The position numbers and the translations under genes were made by a program. From Thiomicrorhabdus sediminis (GTDB lineage Bacteria; Pseudomonadota; Gammaproteobacteria; Thiomicrospirales; Thiomicrospiraceae), in NCBI RefSeq assembly GCF_005885815.1, contig NZ_CP040602.1:1999630-2063629 (forward strand): 64,000 nt of DNA, in the 5' to 3' direction. The notes under the pieces were generated by a model. That model was not told the origin of the DNA. It ran no database searches and saw only the letters and a program-made list of their open reading frames with translations. Numbering within the stretch: the first letter of the stretch is position 1; each line of letters begins with the position of its first letter. Positions 49,001-56,135 of this stretch are shown here, piece by piece.

Positions 49001-49624
49001 CCGATAGATTTACAGGTGCCTGCAGGCAGTATGCTCAACCCTGACTATCCTGCCGCGGTGGTAGCCGGCAATGTGGAAACCTCACAAGTGGTCACCGATA
49101 CTCTTTATGGTGCCTTACAAATTCAAGCCGCTTCACAAGGCACGATGAACAACCTTACTTTTGGCGATGACACTTGGCAATATTATGAAACCATTTGCGG
49201 AGGCACGGGCGGCGGTATTGATTACAACGGTTGTGATGCCATTCATAGTCATATGACCAATTCACGCTTGACCGACCCAGAAGTGTTGGAATTACGCTAT
49301 CCGGTTCGCTTGGAAACTTTTGCCATTCGCAAAAATAGTGGAGGAAACGGCCTGTTTAAAGGCGGAAACGGCTGCGAAAGGCACTTTAGGTTTTTAAAAC
49401 CCATGACCGTTTCGATTCTTAGCAATCATCGCAAAGTTGCGCCTTATGGCATGGCCGGCGGAGCAGACGGTAGCTTAGGTAGACAGTATGTGATCAAGGC
49501 TGATAACAGCATGAGCGTGGATCTTGCCAGCACCATCACTCTAGAAATGAAAGCTAATGATACCTTGGTTATGCAAACGCCCGGGGGCGGTGGCTATGGT
49601 TCGGCCACAGCTAAAGACAAATAA
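46007..49624 (+). CDS. ATP-dependent 5-oxoprolinase (HyuA-HyuB fusion)
   Basis: A 1205-residue cytosolic enzyme joining both hydantoinase/oxoprolinase halves. HyuA-like part (1 to about 690): WIDRGGTFTDIIALDP, DMGGTSTDVSHY and GGAGGQHACAVADKLG. HyuB-like part: LFNSRFMAVAEQMGVTLAKTAHS, RGHHADIGGKTPGSMP and the C-terminal TPGGGGYGS. It opens 5-oxoproline to glutamate with ATP, part of glutathione turnover. The length matches full-size oxoprolinases. It stands alone, convergent with the RiPP locus, with only 4 bp between stop codons and no terminator there. Confidence 0.93.
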   Translation: MTEKQWQFWIDRGGTFTDIIALDPKGELHTHKLLSENPEQYTDAAIAGIRHFLKLDKTTKIPAAKIASVKMGTTVATNALLERKGDVTALLTNQGFADALQIGYQHRPDIFALKIERPLPLYREVIEVPGRLDATGHEIEKLDKAKTLQALQNLFDQGYRSLAIVFLHSYLNDRHEQQVAAWAKQIGFQQVSTSAATSSLIKYVSRGRTTVVDAYLSPILRRYVEQVAAELPGVDLQFMQSFGGLTSAEQFQGKDAILSGPAGGIVAAAKTAEQAGLNNIIGFDMGGTSTDVSHYAGQFERSFETQVAGVEMRVPMLDIHTVAAGGGSIISRLHNELRVGPESAGANPGPAAYRRGGPLTVTDANVFLGRIQAQHFPKVFGEKADQALDTATVAEQFTDLAKQLQMSPEKLAEGALSIAVEHMANAVQKISGERGYDVADYTLVSFGGAGGQHACAVADKLGMTSILLHPYSGVLSAYGMGLAQKRIIETESYNLPLTQISANSFTQQLHQQIRKATIQLEAQNDSLQTQNIQLHLQYQGSDTLLDISYADDLSVADYLRQFAQQHQQEFGFIQGDTPVMINSVSVEAIGQSHQQQLSLTHRNSRQAEPIDNCRCYLDGKWQQIPLYQRGDLGSAQTINGPALILEPTGTLLVSPNWQAQLQADGQLLMTKESIAEQLPLNRQAARSDADPVQLALFNSRFMAVAEQMGVTLAKTAHSVNIKERLDFSCALFDKNGQLIANAPHVPVHLGSMGESVKTVIQKASNNAIGALKPGDAYVLNNPYAGGTHLPDVTLISPVFVDDKLAFFVASRGHHADIGGKTPGSMPADSRHIKEEGVLLDCVLAVKQGQLQRSELEKILLESKYPVRNLKQNLNDLQAQIAANQQGINGLNTLCKQFGLQTVSRYMDHVLDHAENAVKNLINELSDGEFCYQTDQNTEVCVKITVNHHRQTARIDFSGTSLQQYNNFNAPYAITRAATLYVLRTLVNQPIPLNDGFLRPIDLQVPAGSMLNPDYPAAVVAGNVETSQVVTDTLYGALQIQAASQGTMNNLTFGDDTWQYYETICGGTGGGIDYNGCDAIHSHMTNSRLTDPEVLELRYPVRLETFAIRKNSGGNGLFKGGNGCERHFRFLKPMTVSILSNHRKVAPYGMAGGADGSLGRQYVIKADNSMSVDLASTITLEMKANDTLVMQTPGGGGYGSATAKDK

Positions 49625-49628
49625 TGAG

Positions 49629-50450
49629 TTAAACTTGGCTGACAATGCCTTTGGCCATTAATTGCTGCAGGGTTTGTTTGGCGAACTCTTGCAAAGCCTT
49701 TTGATCAAGCTCTAGGCCCTGACTGATTGCCTCCAACGCCGACTCGGCCGATTGATGATCATTTAAAGCGACCAACCATTGATACAGCAAAGGTGTTAAT
49801 TCAATAAATTCAATGCTGTCTTTTTGAATATTGCTTACCGGTTGACCGGCATCCATCTGTGCGCATTGACGATAAACCAACAAGGTCGTAGCCTGTTCCG
49901 GCTCCTCGGGTTGATAATCTGCTGCCAATTGATGTACCGGCCATTGATAGGCCAAAGGCAACGCCAGTGGCGACAACTCGAATTTGGCCGTCAAATCGAT
50001 GTTTTGCCAAGGTATCTGACAGGCAATCAAATCCTCCTCTTCGGAGACCGACAACACCAATTCAACCCATTCATAATGCGCCAATTCCAAAAAAAATTCG
50101 GGGTCTGTCGGTTGTGGTGAAAATTCATTGTCCAAAAAATCAAGAAACTCCCCGGCTAGCTCATGAAAAAGCGGTGTTTGCGCATTATGTTTAACAAGGA
50201 ATTCTCGACAAATTTGCTGCCAACGATGCTCACCAATAATCGCTTTACAAACAGGAAACACCTGACTGAAAAGACCATAAAGATTATTGAAAAACAGTTC
50301 GGCGTAGATATCCAAACGACGCTGTTCAATCTCTAAGCCATGCTCAGGCTTGTAAGCCCGGTTTTCGGGGTCTCGAATATAGTTTGAAAGCTGCTGTTGC
50401 AGCTGCTGAAAAGGCAAAAGTTCAGGTTTTTCTGAGAATTGTTCTGACAT
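49629..50450 (-). CDS. DUF2063 (HvfC/BufC-type) partner protein of an MNIO enzyme
   Basis: A 273-residue protein with the DUF2063 N-terminal domain: FQQLQQQLSNYIRDP, RRLDIYAELFFNNLYGLFSQVFPVCKAIIGEHRW, and FLEFLDNEFSPQ-like stretch, ending in a winged-helix-like region. In HvfB/HvfC and BufB/BufC systems this protein joins the MNIO enzyme as a peptide-binding partner. It starts 25 bp after the MNIO gene stop. The older annotation as putative DNA-binding protein is unlikely in this context. Confidence 0.85.
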   Translation of the reverse strand: MSEQFSEKPELLPFQQLQQQLSNYIRDPENRAYKPEHGLEIEQRRLDIYAELFFNNLYGLFSQVFPVCKAIIGEHRWQQICREFLVKHNAQTPLFHELAGEFLDFLDNEFSPQPTDPEFFLELAHYEWVELVLSVSEEEDLIACQIPWQNIDLTAKFELSPLALPLAYQWPVHQLAADYQPEEPEQATTLLVYRQCAQMDAGQPVSNIQKDSIEFIELTPLLYQWLVALNDHQSAESALEAISQGLELDQKALQEFAKQTLQQLMAKGIVSQV

Positions 50451-50475
50451 AAGATTGCTCTTTAAGCGTTACTCT

Positions 50476-51333
50476 TTAGGCGGCTTGTTGCTTAGCGGCT
50501 TTCTGGTATCGGCGAATCTGCTCCACTTCCAGCATCAACTCGTCAAGTGGAGGAATATTGAAATCCCTTTCCAATAGAGTCGGCACAACACCATGAGTTG
50601 CGTAGGTCTTTTCCAGTAACTGCCAGACTTCTTGCTTAACCGGTTGTCCGTGGGTATCGACTTTCAGGTCATCGGCTTCATCAAAGTGTCCTGCCATATG
50701 CAAATAGACAATGCGCTCGCTTGGCATGGACTGCATATAGTTTTCAGCATCGTATTTATGGTTGATGGAATTGACATAGGTGTTATTGACATCGAAAAGC
50801 AAATCGCAATCGGCTTCGTCCAAGACCGCGTTGATAAATTCCAGCTCAGTCATTTCACTGCTGGGCATGGCATAAAAGGAAACGTTTTCGATTCCGATTT
50901 TGCGTTCGAGCACATCCTGAACTGTTCGAATTCTTTCCGCGACATAATGCACTGCATCCTCGGTGAAAGGGATCGGCATCAAATCATATAAATGACCGCT
51001 ATCGCCGCAATAACTCAAATGCTCTGTAAAGGCACGGATATCATGCCGCTGAAAAAAAACCTTCAGCTTTTTGATATAGTCGATATCCAGTGGTTTAATC
51101 CCCCCCAGATCAAGTGACAAGCCGTGACAAACAAACGGATAGCGCTCCGTCAAAGTTCTCAGTTGACGGCCCTGGCGGCCTCCGAAATTAAGCCAGTTTT
51201 CCGGTGCAATTTCCATAAAATCGATATCAAAGTCTGGCTGACGCAACACCTCATCGAAAAAATCACGTCTCAATCCCAAGCCGACGCCATGCACCGGATA
51301 ACTTCTAACGGGATTCTTGGCAAGTTTACTCAT
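50476..51333 (-). CDS. MNIO (DUF692) RiPP-modifying iron enzyme
   Basis: A 285-residue TIM-barrel protein with DUF692 features: HGVGLGLRRDFFDEV, DFMEIAPENWLNFGG, FVCHGLSLDLGG, FTEHLSYCGDSGHLYDLMPIPFT and LLFDVNNTYVNSINHKYD, which carry the His, Asp, Glu and Asn ligands of its multinuclear iron centre. Such enzymes oxidise cysteine side chains in peptides to oxazolone/thioamide or thiooxazole groups. Its likely substrate is the Cys-rich peptide encoded just upstream. The ATG at 51333 has AGGG upstream. Confidence 0.9.
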   Translation of the reverse strand: MSKLAKNPVRSYPVHGVGLGLRRDFFDEVLRQPDFDIDFMEIAPENWLNFGGRQGRQLRTLTERYPFVCHGLSLDLGGIKPLDIDYIKKLKVFFQRHDIRAFTEHLSYCGDSGHLYDLMPIPFTEDAVHYVAERIRTVQDVLERKIGIENVSFYAMPSSEMTELEFINAVLDEADCDLLFDVNNTYVNSINHKYDAENYMQSMPSERIVYLHMAGHFDEADDLKVDTHGQPVKQEVWQLLEKTYATHGVVPTLLERDFNIPPLDELMLEVEQIRRYQKAAKQQAA

Positions 51334-51460
51334 GATTGCAACCCTGTTGACTCTGTTTAATGAAAAAGGAATCTGCTTTCAGAAACACTGAAAAATAAAA
51401 TGGTTGGGTTTGCTCTCTATCAAACGCTGATGGAAATCAAACCGAACCTTTTTATAAATT

Positions 51461-51484
51461 GGCAAGACACCAAAGATGCTTGCC
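51461..51484 (-). other. Hairpin between the precursor and MNIO genes
   Basis: GGCAAG and CTTGCC close a stem whose inner part CATC-TTT-GGTG also pairs, with one bulged base. No U run follows, so it is more like an RNA processing or partial-attenuation element than a terminator. Confidence 0.5.
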
Positions 51485-51510
51485 ATAAGTTGGTACTGAG
51501 GCCGTAAAAC

Positions 51511-51837
51511 TTAAGACATATTACCGCCGCACTTACCTTCACCGCATTTCATTTCCGGCTGTTTAGGCGCTGGCTGGCCACCACAACGCCCTTCCGGTTG
51601 TTTAGGTGCTGACTGGCCACCACAACGCCCTTCCGGTTGTTTAGGTGCCGGTTGACCACCACACTTACCTTCAGCGGGTTTCGGTGCGGGCTGCCCCCCA
51701 CACTTCATTTCTGCCACTTGCGTATAACCGGCATCCATTTTCTTAAAACCAAACGGGTTTTCAGCCGCCGATGCCACTCCGGTCGAACCAACCATTGCCG
51801 CACCCGCTAACTTTAAAAAGTCTCTACGTGTCTTCAT
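51511..51837 (-). CDS. Cys-rich RiPP precursor (HvfA/bufferin-like) with Tat-like signal
   Basis: A 108-residue peptide. Signal: MKTRRDFLKLAGAAMVGSTG, with RRDFLK matching the twin-arginine motif, and cleavage expected near ASAAENP. NPFGFKKMDAGYTQVAE follows, like the NPF segment of HvfA-type precursors. The rest has six cysteines (46, 59, 72, 85, 98, 103), each in ExxCG context (EMKCGG, EGKCGG, EGRCGG), four 13-residue units GGQPAPKQPEGRC-like, then CGEGKCGGNMS. ATG at 51837 has GGAGAG upstream. Likely modified at Cys by the adjacent MNIO enzyme into a copper-binding peptide (inference from family). Confidence 0.88.
   Translation of the reverse strand: MKTRRDFLKLAGAAMVGSTGVASAAENPFGFKKMDAGYTQVAEMKCGGQPAPKPAEGKCGGQPAPKQPEGRCGGQSAPKQPEGRCGGQPAPKQPEMKCGEGKCGGNMS
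51547..51702. repeat. Four 39-bp tandem coding repeats in the precursor
   Basis: Each unit codes for one 13-residue block from one cysteine to the next. Units share most bases (CCACAACGCCCTTCCGGTTG recurs) and the length is a multiple of three, so copy number can change without frameshift. Confidence 0.85.
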
Positions 51838-52004
51838 TACTCTCTCCATAATGTATTTTATGTTATCAAACAGGCCATCAACGGTTTGATAAACCCACTT
51901 AACAAGACCTATTATGTAATCTTTTATTTCAAAAAATTCTTACAAAATAATGAATTTAGCGAACAGTGCTAACTAGAGATTGCAAAAATAGGATTGTCTA
52001 CAGG

Positions 52005-52562
52005 CTATGCTCTGACCAAAGAGCGTTCTACCTTTTGTCGCATCTCATCACCTCGTAATTTCACAATCAACAATAAAGCAAAATCCATCGCTGTCCCAGG
52101 CCCTCTAGAGGTAATAATGGCGCCGTCTTCGACCACCGCCTGGTCAACCCAGTCATACTTAGCGTTTTGATCTAACTGCAAGGCGCCGGGATAACTGGTG
52201 ACCTGTTTGTTATCCAGTAAACCCGCTGTTTGCAAAACCTTAGGAGCGGCACAAATCGCTGCGGCGAAGCCTCCTTTTTCGACCGTTTGTTGTAGCTTTT
52301 GTTGCACTCTGGTATCTGCATTCAGATAATCGGCTCCCGGCAACCCGCCTGGTAAAACCACCATGTCGTAATCTTGTTGTAACGCCTGATCCAAAGTCAT
52401 CTGTGCAACCAACTGCACGCCACGGCTTGCGGTAATCACTCTTTCATTGTCAAGGCTCGCGGTGACCACTTCGATATCAGCCCGAACCAGCAAGTCAATA
52501 ATCGTTACCGCTTCAAGTTCTTCACAACCTTGCGCCAGTGGCACCAAAACTGTTTTTTTCAT
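52005..52562 (-). CDS. DJ-1/YajL-family protein
   Basis: A 185-residue DJ-1/PfpI-superfamily protein: LVPLAQGCEELEAVTIIDLLVRA at the N-terminus, VVLPGGLPGADYL, and the nucleophile elbow AAICAAPKVL with Cys and Glu16-type partner, then TSRGPGTAMDFAL. Closest to YajL/DJ-1 chaperone-like or glyoxalase-type members. GGAGGAGG precedes the ATG. It follows ctpA after a terminator, so it has its own promoter or receives read-through. Confidence 0.9.
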   Translation of the reverse strand: MKKTVLVPLAQGCEELEAVTIIDLLVRADIEVVTASLDNERVITASRGVQLVAQMTLDQALQQDYDMVVLPGGLPGADYLNADTRVQQKLQQTVEKGGFAAAICAAPKVLQTAGLLDNKQVTSYPGALQLDQNAKYDWVDQAVVEDGAIITSRGPGTAMDFALLLIVKLRGDEMRQKVERSLVRA

Positions 52563-52596
52563 TTTGCCTCCTCCAGCCGACTTTCACACCGGCAAT

Positions 52597-52635
52597 AAAA
52601 AACCACCTATCCAACATACATCAGATAAGTGGTTT
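52597..52635 (-). terminator. Terminator after ctpA
   Basis: Stem AAACCACCTATC / GATAAGTGGTTT with one mismatch and U-rich sequence on the minus strand. Confidence 0.7.
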
Positions 52636-52666
52636 CAATCAATAGCAGTGCGCCGGAGCGCAAATC

Positions 52667-54001
52667 CTATTTTTGCATTTTTTGCGCGATCGCCATCGCC
52701 TTAACCAAACGTAAGGCTTCATTCAATTCGAAATCTCGCTCCAATGCCTTATCGACATCAGAAACTTTGGACTTCTTGTCAACTCCATCGGTTTTTTCAG
52801 AATCACCGTTTTCTAGGTGTCCGGCCAAATCCTTCTCTTTGACATTGATCAAATCGTCTTTGTTAAGTTTTTCCACCTTAACCAGATCGATCTCCACATC
52901 AGGCTTAATACCTTCAGCCTGAATCGAGCGTCCGGAAGGCGTGTAGTAACGAGCGGTGGTGACTTTGATTGCCGCGCCGTTATTGAGTTGTAATAGCGTC
53001 TGTACGGAGCCTTTACCGAAACTGGTGCGTCCCGCGATGACCGCACGTTGCTGATCCTGTAAAGCACCGGCGACAATCTCAGAAGCCGAAGCCGAACCCT
53101 CATTAATCAAGACAACAATCGGCTTACCATTCAACATATCGCCATTAGCCGCCTCAAAACGCATTTGTGAATTTTGAATACGGCCTTCCGTATAAACAAT
53201 CAGCCCGTCATCCAAAAAGACATCGGAAACCTGAACCGCAGCATTCAAAACCCCACCCGGGTTATTACGCAAATCAAGAACCAGCCCCTGAAGTGGCTCA
53301 TTATTTTCTTTTTCAAGTTTCAATAAAGCACTGACCAAATCATTTCCGGTACGCACTTGGAATTGACTGATACGCACATAACCGACACCGTCTTTGAGCA
53401 TTTTCTGCTTAATGCTTTTAACCTTGATCACGGCACGGGTGATCTCAATTTGCAACGGCTTATCTTCGCCCTTACGCACGATAGTCAGCTTTAATTTGGT
53501 GCCCGGCTTGCCACGCATGATTTTAACCGCTTCACCCAGGGTTTTGCCTTTGACCGGCTCCGATCCCAACTTAATGATTAGATCACCTGCTTGAACGCCC
53601 GCTTTTTGCGCCGGGGTGTCATCAATAGGCGAAATGACCTTTACAAAGCCGTCTTCCATACCGACTTCCATACCAAGACCGCCAAATTCACCTCGAGTAT
53701 GCTCTTCCATCTCTTTGTAATCGGTTGGCGGTAAATATGCAGAATGAGGATCCAAACTGGAAAGCATGCCGCTAATCGCGCCTTCCAATAATTTTTTATC
53801 GTCGATTTCATCAACATAATCGTGAGAGACGCGTTCGAACACTTCGACAAAAGCGCGCAGTTCCTGTAAAGGAATCGCCTTTTCAGTGTCTTGCGCTTGA
53901 GGTTCCTTATCAGCCCATACGGTAGTCCCAACCGCAATGAAAATCCCCATAACTGTACCCGATAGCACGAGCATGAACTTGGTTAACCTTGATGAATGCA
54001 C
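52667..54001 (-). CDS. ctpA: C-terminal processing protease CtpA (S41 family)
   Basis: A 444-residue periplasmic protease. N-terminal anchor/signal (FMLVLSGTVMGIFIAVGTTVWA), PDZ domain (GLGMEVGMEDGFVKVISPIDD to GDLIIKLG), then the S41 core with catalytic Ser in NEGSASASEIVAGAL and Lys in SFGKGSVQT. Cleaves C-terminal regions of periplasmic targets, including cell-wall enzymes. The start is GTG at 54001 with GGAG six bases upstream. The C-terminal tail is charged. Divergent from the arsR-like gene. Confidence 0.94.
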   Translation of the reverse strand: MHSSRLTKFMLVLSGTVMGIFIAVGTTVWADKEPQAQDTEKAIPLQELRAFVEVFERVSHDYVDEIDDKKLLEGAISGMLSSLDPHSAYLPPTDYKEMEEHTRGEFGGLGMEVGMEDGFVKVISPIDDTPAQKAGVQAGDLIIKLGSEPVKGKTLGEAVKIMRGKPGTKLKLTIVRKGEDKPLQIEITRAVIKVKSIKQKMLKDGVGYVRISQFQVRTGNDLVSALLKLEKENNEPLQGLVLDLRNNPGGVLNAAVQVSDVFLDDGLIVYTEGRIQNSQMRFEAANGDMLNGKPIVVLINEGSASASEIVAGALQDQQRAVIAGRTSFGKGSVQTLLQLNNGAAIKVTTARYYTPSGRSIQAEGIKPDVEIDLVKVEKLNKDDLINVKEKDLAGHLENGDSEKTDGVDKKSKVSDVDKALERDFELNEALRLVKAMAIAQKMQK

Positions 54002-54144
54002 ATCTCACTCCACTGTCTTTTTTGTTTTATACCCAATTAATTCAGTAACCTAGGTAAAATAACTCAATCGTCGACTAAAAAATATTTGTTCATTATATGA
54101 GAACTTTAGGTGACAGATTAAAAGGATTTCTTTAGAATTTAAAG

Positions 54145-54170
54145 TAAAATAATTATATCCTTATATTTTA
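54145..54170. promoter_or_regulatory. AT-rich inverted repeat upstream of the ArsR-family gene
   Basis: TAAAATA (54145-54151) and TATTTTA (54164-54170) are perfect arms around 12 bp, about 20 bp before the ATG. A plausible autoregulatory operator, in the divergent spacer with ctpA. Confidence 0.4.
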
Positions 54171-54189
54171 CAAATGATTACAGAGCGTT

Positions 54190-54510
54190 ATGACTGATAT
54201 TACTGATCCAAACTTTATTATGAAAGAAGAGAACATCAACAAGGCGTCGAAGGCGCTTAAGGCGATGGGACATCCTCTACGTCTAAAAATTCTCTGTGTT
54301 ATTGGCGAAAAGGAATTACCGGTGATGGATATTGTTAACAAGGTTGGAACAACCCAAAGCAATATCTCTCAACACATCGATATTCTGCGTGAGAAGGAGA
54401 TCATCACTTCACGTCGTGATGGCAGTCGCATTCTATGCAAGGTACGAGATCACAATATCCTGCAATTAATGGAAGCGATGCAACAGACTTTCTGTACGAT
54501 TGAACAATAA
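54190..54510 (+). CDS. ArsR/SmtB-family regulator, BigR/SqrR-like
   Basis: A 106-residue winged-helix repressor: KAMGHPLRLKILCVIGEKELPVMDIV, recognition helix TTQSNISQHIDILREKEII and wing SRRDGSRILCKV. Cys36 in LKILC and Cys102 near the C-terminus fall where BigR/SqrR/YgaV persulfide sensors have their reactive pair; a third Cys is at 83. It lacks the CxC metal motif of ArsR or SmtB. A sulfide/persulfide-sensing role is inference. The start could also be at the internal ATG 30 bases later. Targets unknown. Confidence 0.88.
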   Translation: MTDITDPNFIMKEENINKASKALKAMGHPLRLKILCVIGEKELPVMDIVNKVGTTQSNISQHIDILREKEIITSRRDGSRILCKVRDHNILQLMEAMQQTFCTIEQ

Positions 54511-54555
54511 GATAACCAATGCGAATGCCGAACAGTGAGGCTGAAAATTAACAGT

Positions 54556-55323
54556 CTAACCCACCAATAAAGATTGGATTGGCATTTGCATTCTTAGATT
54601 GAATTGCTGACGGTCAAGGGATTCCATAGAGCCGGAATCCTGATTATCGCCACGAGCTACAATCTGATCGGGCTGTCTTTGTGAAGGTGAAGACGGTTCA
54701 GTTTGGTTTTCATTTAAGTTTTCAGCCGGCTCGTTCTTTTCGTTTCTGTCTTGCTCTGCCAACTCGGCTCTGGCTTCAGTCATCATCACCGATGCTTGCC
54801 TTGCCACTTTATAATCTTGTGAAGACGGCTCAGCCGGAGCCATAGCCGCTCGTTGAATAACCATCGCTTTTTGAATGGTCGCTTCCGGGTTACCGGCTAC
54901 CTTTGATGTATCGATACCCACTTCACCGCCAACGGCATATTTCTTACCGTCAGGCCCGGTCTGATAACTGAAGCTCATACCGGTAGCATAACCACCGGCC
55001 GCCGCCATATGTGCCTGTTCATGCGCACGTACTTCTCTATCGCGGGCTTTTAATTGATCCACCACTTGCTGAACCTGTTCCAGCTTATCCTGCTCTGCGG
55101 AATTTTCTTCTTGCCCTGCCGTCGGTTGCTGCTTATCTGCATCTACAGAAGCCTGTTCAGCTTGAGCCTTACCCCGATTAGAAAAGTTCGCTGCAGAAGA
55201 ATCGGTCGGATTAACTGTATTCGCGGTACTTTGATTGGCATTCCCTTTATTTTGCGCAAAGCCACTACTACCTACCATTTGAGGTATATAGCCACTTTCG
55301 ACACTGTGCGCAGGGGTAATCAT
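54556..55323 (-). CDS. SprA-related putative metalloprotease
   Basis: A 255-residue protein. The N-terminal half is Gln/Asn/Ser-rich and poorly structured; the centre has DREVRAHEQAHMAAAGGYATG with an HExxH-like HEQAH zinc motif and then SFSYQTGPDGKKYAVGGEVGID, the signature of the CJM1_0395/SprA-related family (PF12118). The C-terminal 60 residues are again low-complexity. No signal peptide is obvious. Function unknown. Confidence 0.78.
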   Translation of the reverse strand: MITPAHSVESGYIPQMVGSSGFAQNKGNANQSTANTVNPTDSSAANFSNRGKAQAEQASVDADKQQPTAGQEENSAEQDKLEQVQQVVDQLKARDREVRAHEQAHMAAAGGYATGMSFSYQTGPDGKKYAVGGEVGIDTSKVAGNPEATIQKAMVIQRAAMAPAEPSSQDYKVARQASVMMTEARAELAEQDRNEKNEPAENLNENQTEPSSPSQRQPDQIVARGDNQDSGSMESLDRQQFNLRMQMPIQSLLVG

Positions 55324-55729
55324 CTCGATACAACTCTTAAAAAACCAATTTATACATAAATATTAAACATAAAATCAACTAGTTACAATAGGTATTTTTT
55401 CATGGATTTCAATCGTGCCTCTATCTAAAGTGAATAGACAAGGCTTGAGCACAATTGAAAAATAACTGCACCAAGATGGCAATTTTCATAAATTCAGACT
55501 CTAGCTCTTGCTGACTTAATCGCAGCAGAATATTTAAAAACCCATTCTTTATGTGACTAAGCCATCCCAGCTGTAACCCAGCGTTAATAAAAGCTTAACG
55601 GCAGCTTAAAGTGTTTTAGAGATAATCCTTAGCAAGACAAAAGTGCTACACAGAATTACATTTGGCATAAGCAATGCTACTCAGCATAGGTAAACCACAG
55701 TACAACTATAATGTTAAAAGGGGTTAACA
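55324..55729. other. Spacer holding a sigma54-like promoter
   Basis: About 400 bp without a credible gene on either strand. The only recognised element is the sigma54-like promoter at 55663. The remainder shows nothing I can name. Confidence 0.6.
55663..55678 (+). promoter_or_regulatory. Sigma54-like promoter
   Basis: TGGCATAAGCAATGCT matches TGGCACG-N4-TTGCW at the diagnostic GG and GC, which are separated by exactly ten bases. It lies 52 bp before the ATG of the small membrane peptide. Confidence 0.5.
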
Positions 55730-55840
55730 ATGGAAAATCAAACTTTCTCAAAATTCTTTATCAGCGTCATGGCAGTGTTTGCCATTAGTTTCACAATCGG
55801 TCTTTTCGGCACTTTCAACGCCTTATCAAGCCTTTATTAA
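55730..55840 (+). CDS. 36-residue single-helix membrane peptide
   Basis: An unlisted small gene: ATG with AAAAGGGG seven bases upstream, 36 codons and a TAA. The peptide begins MENQTFSKFF and has one hydrophobic helix (about residues 9-27, ISVMAVFAISFTIGLF) with short polar ends. Its start site and preceding sigma54-like promoter make expression plausible. Function unknown. Confidence 0.6.
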   Translation: MENQTFSKFFISVMAVFAISFTIGLFGTFNALSSLY

Positions 55841-55892
55841 ACGCATCTATTCAAACTTGACTGAATATCGCATGCAATGTGAGAGGAATAAA

Positions 55893-55969
55893 TGGTGGGC
55901 CCTCACGGACTTGAACCGTGGACCTATCGATTATGAGTCGAGTGCTCTAACCAACTGAGCTAAGGGCCC
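55893..55969 (-). tRNA. tRNA-Ile2 (CAU, lysidine-type)
   Basis: A 77-nt cloverleaf including encoded CCA. Acceptor GGGCCCT pairs with AGGGCCC; the D-arm reads AGCTCAGTTGGTTAGAGC; anticodon loop CTCATAA gives CAU; T-arm GGTTCAAGTCC. The CGACTCATAATCG anticodon arm and TTCAAGTCC match E. coli tRNA-Ile2 rather than elongator or initiator tRNA-Met, so it reads AUA after lysidine modification. Confidence 0.9.
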
Positions 55970-56091
55970 CAAGATTGGGAATTACCCGCAAGGGTAAGAT
56001 AGGATGGCGCTATTATAGCGATTGAAAAACGCTTTGTGAATCAATTCTAGCCGCTCTATTCGCCTTTATTACAAAAGCTTTTCTAAAGTTA

Positions 56092-56120
56092 AAAAAATAG
56101 CCGCAATAGCGGCTATTTTT
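56092..56120 (-). terminator. Terminator of the rpoD unit
   Basis: Stem AATAGCCGC / GCGGCTATT with a 4-nt loop and U runs both ways, 16 bp after the rpoD stop. Confidence 0.9.
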
Positions 56121-56135
56121 TTGGTTTTTTTGGAA

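Noticed and set aside
51547-51702. Regular repeats that might be a CRISPR array
   Set aside because: The 39-bp units are direct tandem copies with no unique spacers and are in frame inside a Cys-rich precursor gene.
55893-55969. Calling the CAU tRNA as methionine
   Set aside because: The anticodon arm and T-arm match tRNA-Ile2, and initiator features (CCC/GGG anticodon stem, unpaired first base) are absent.
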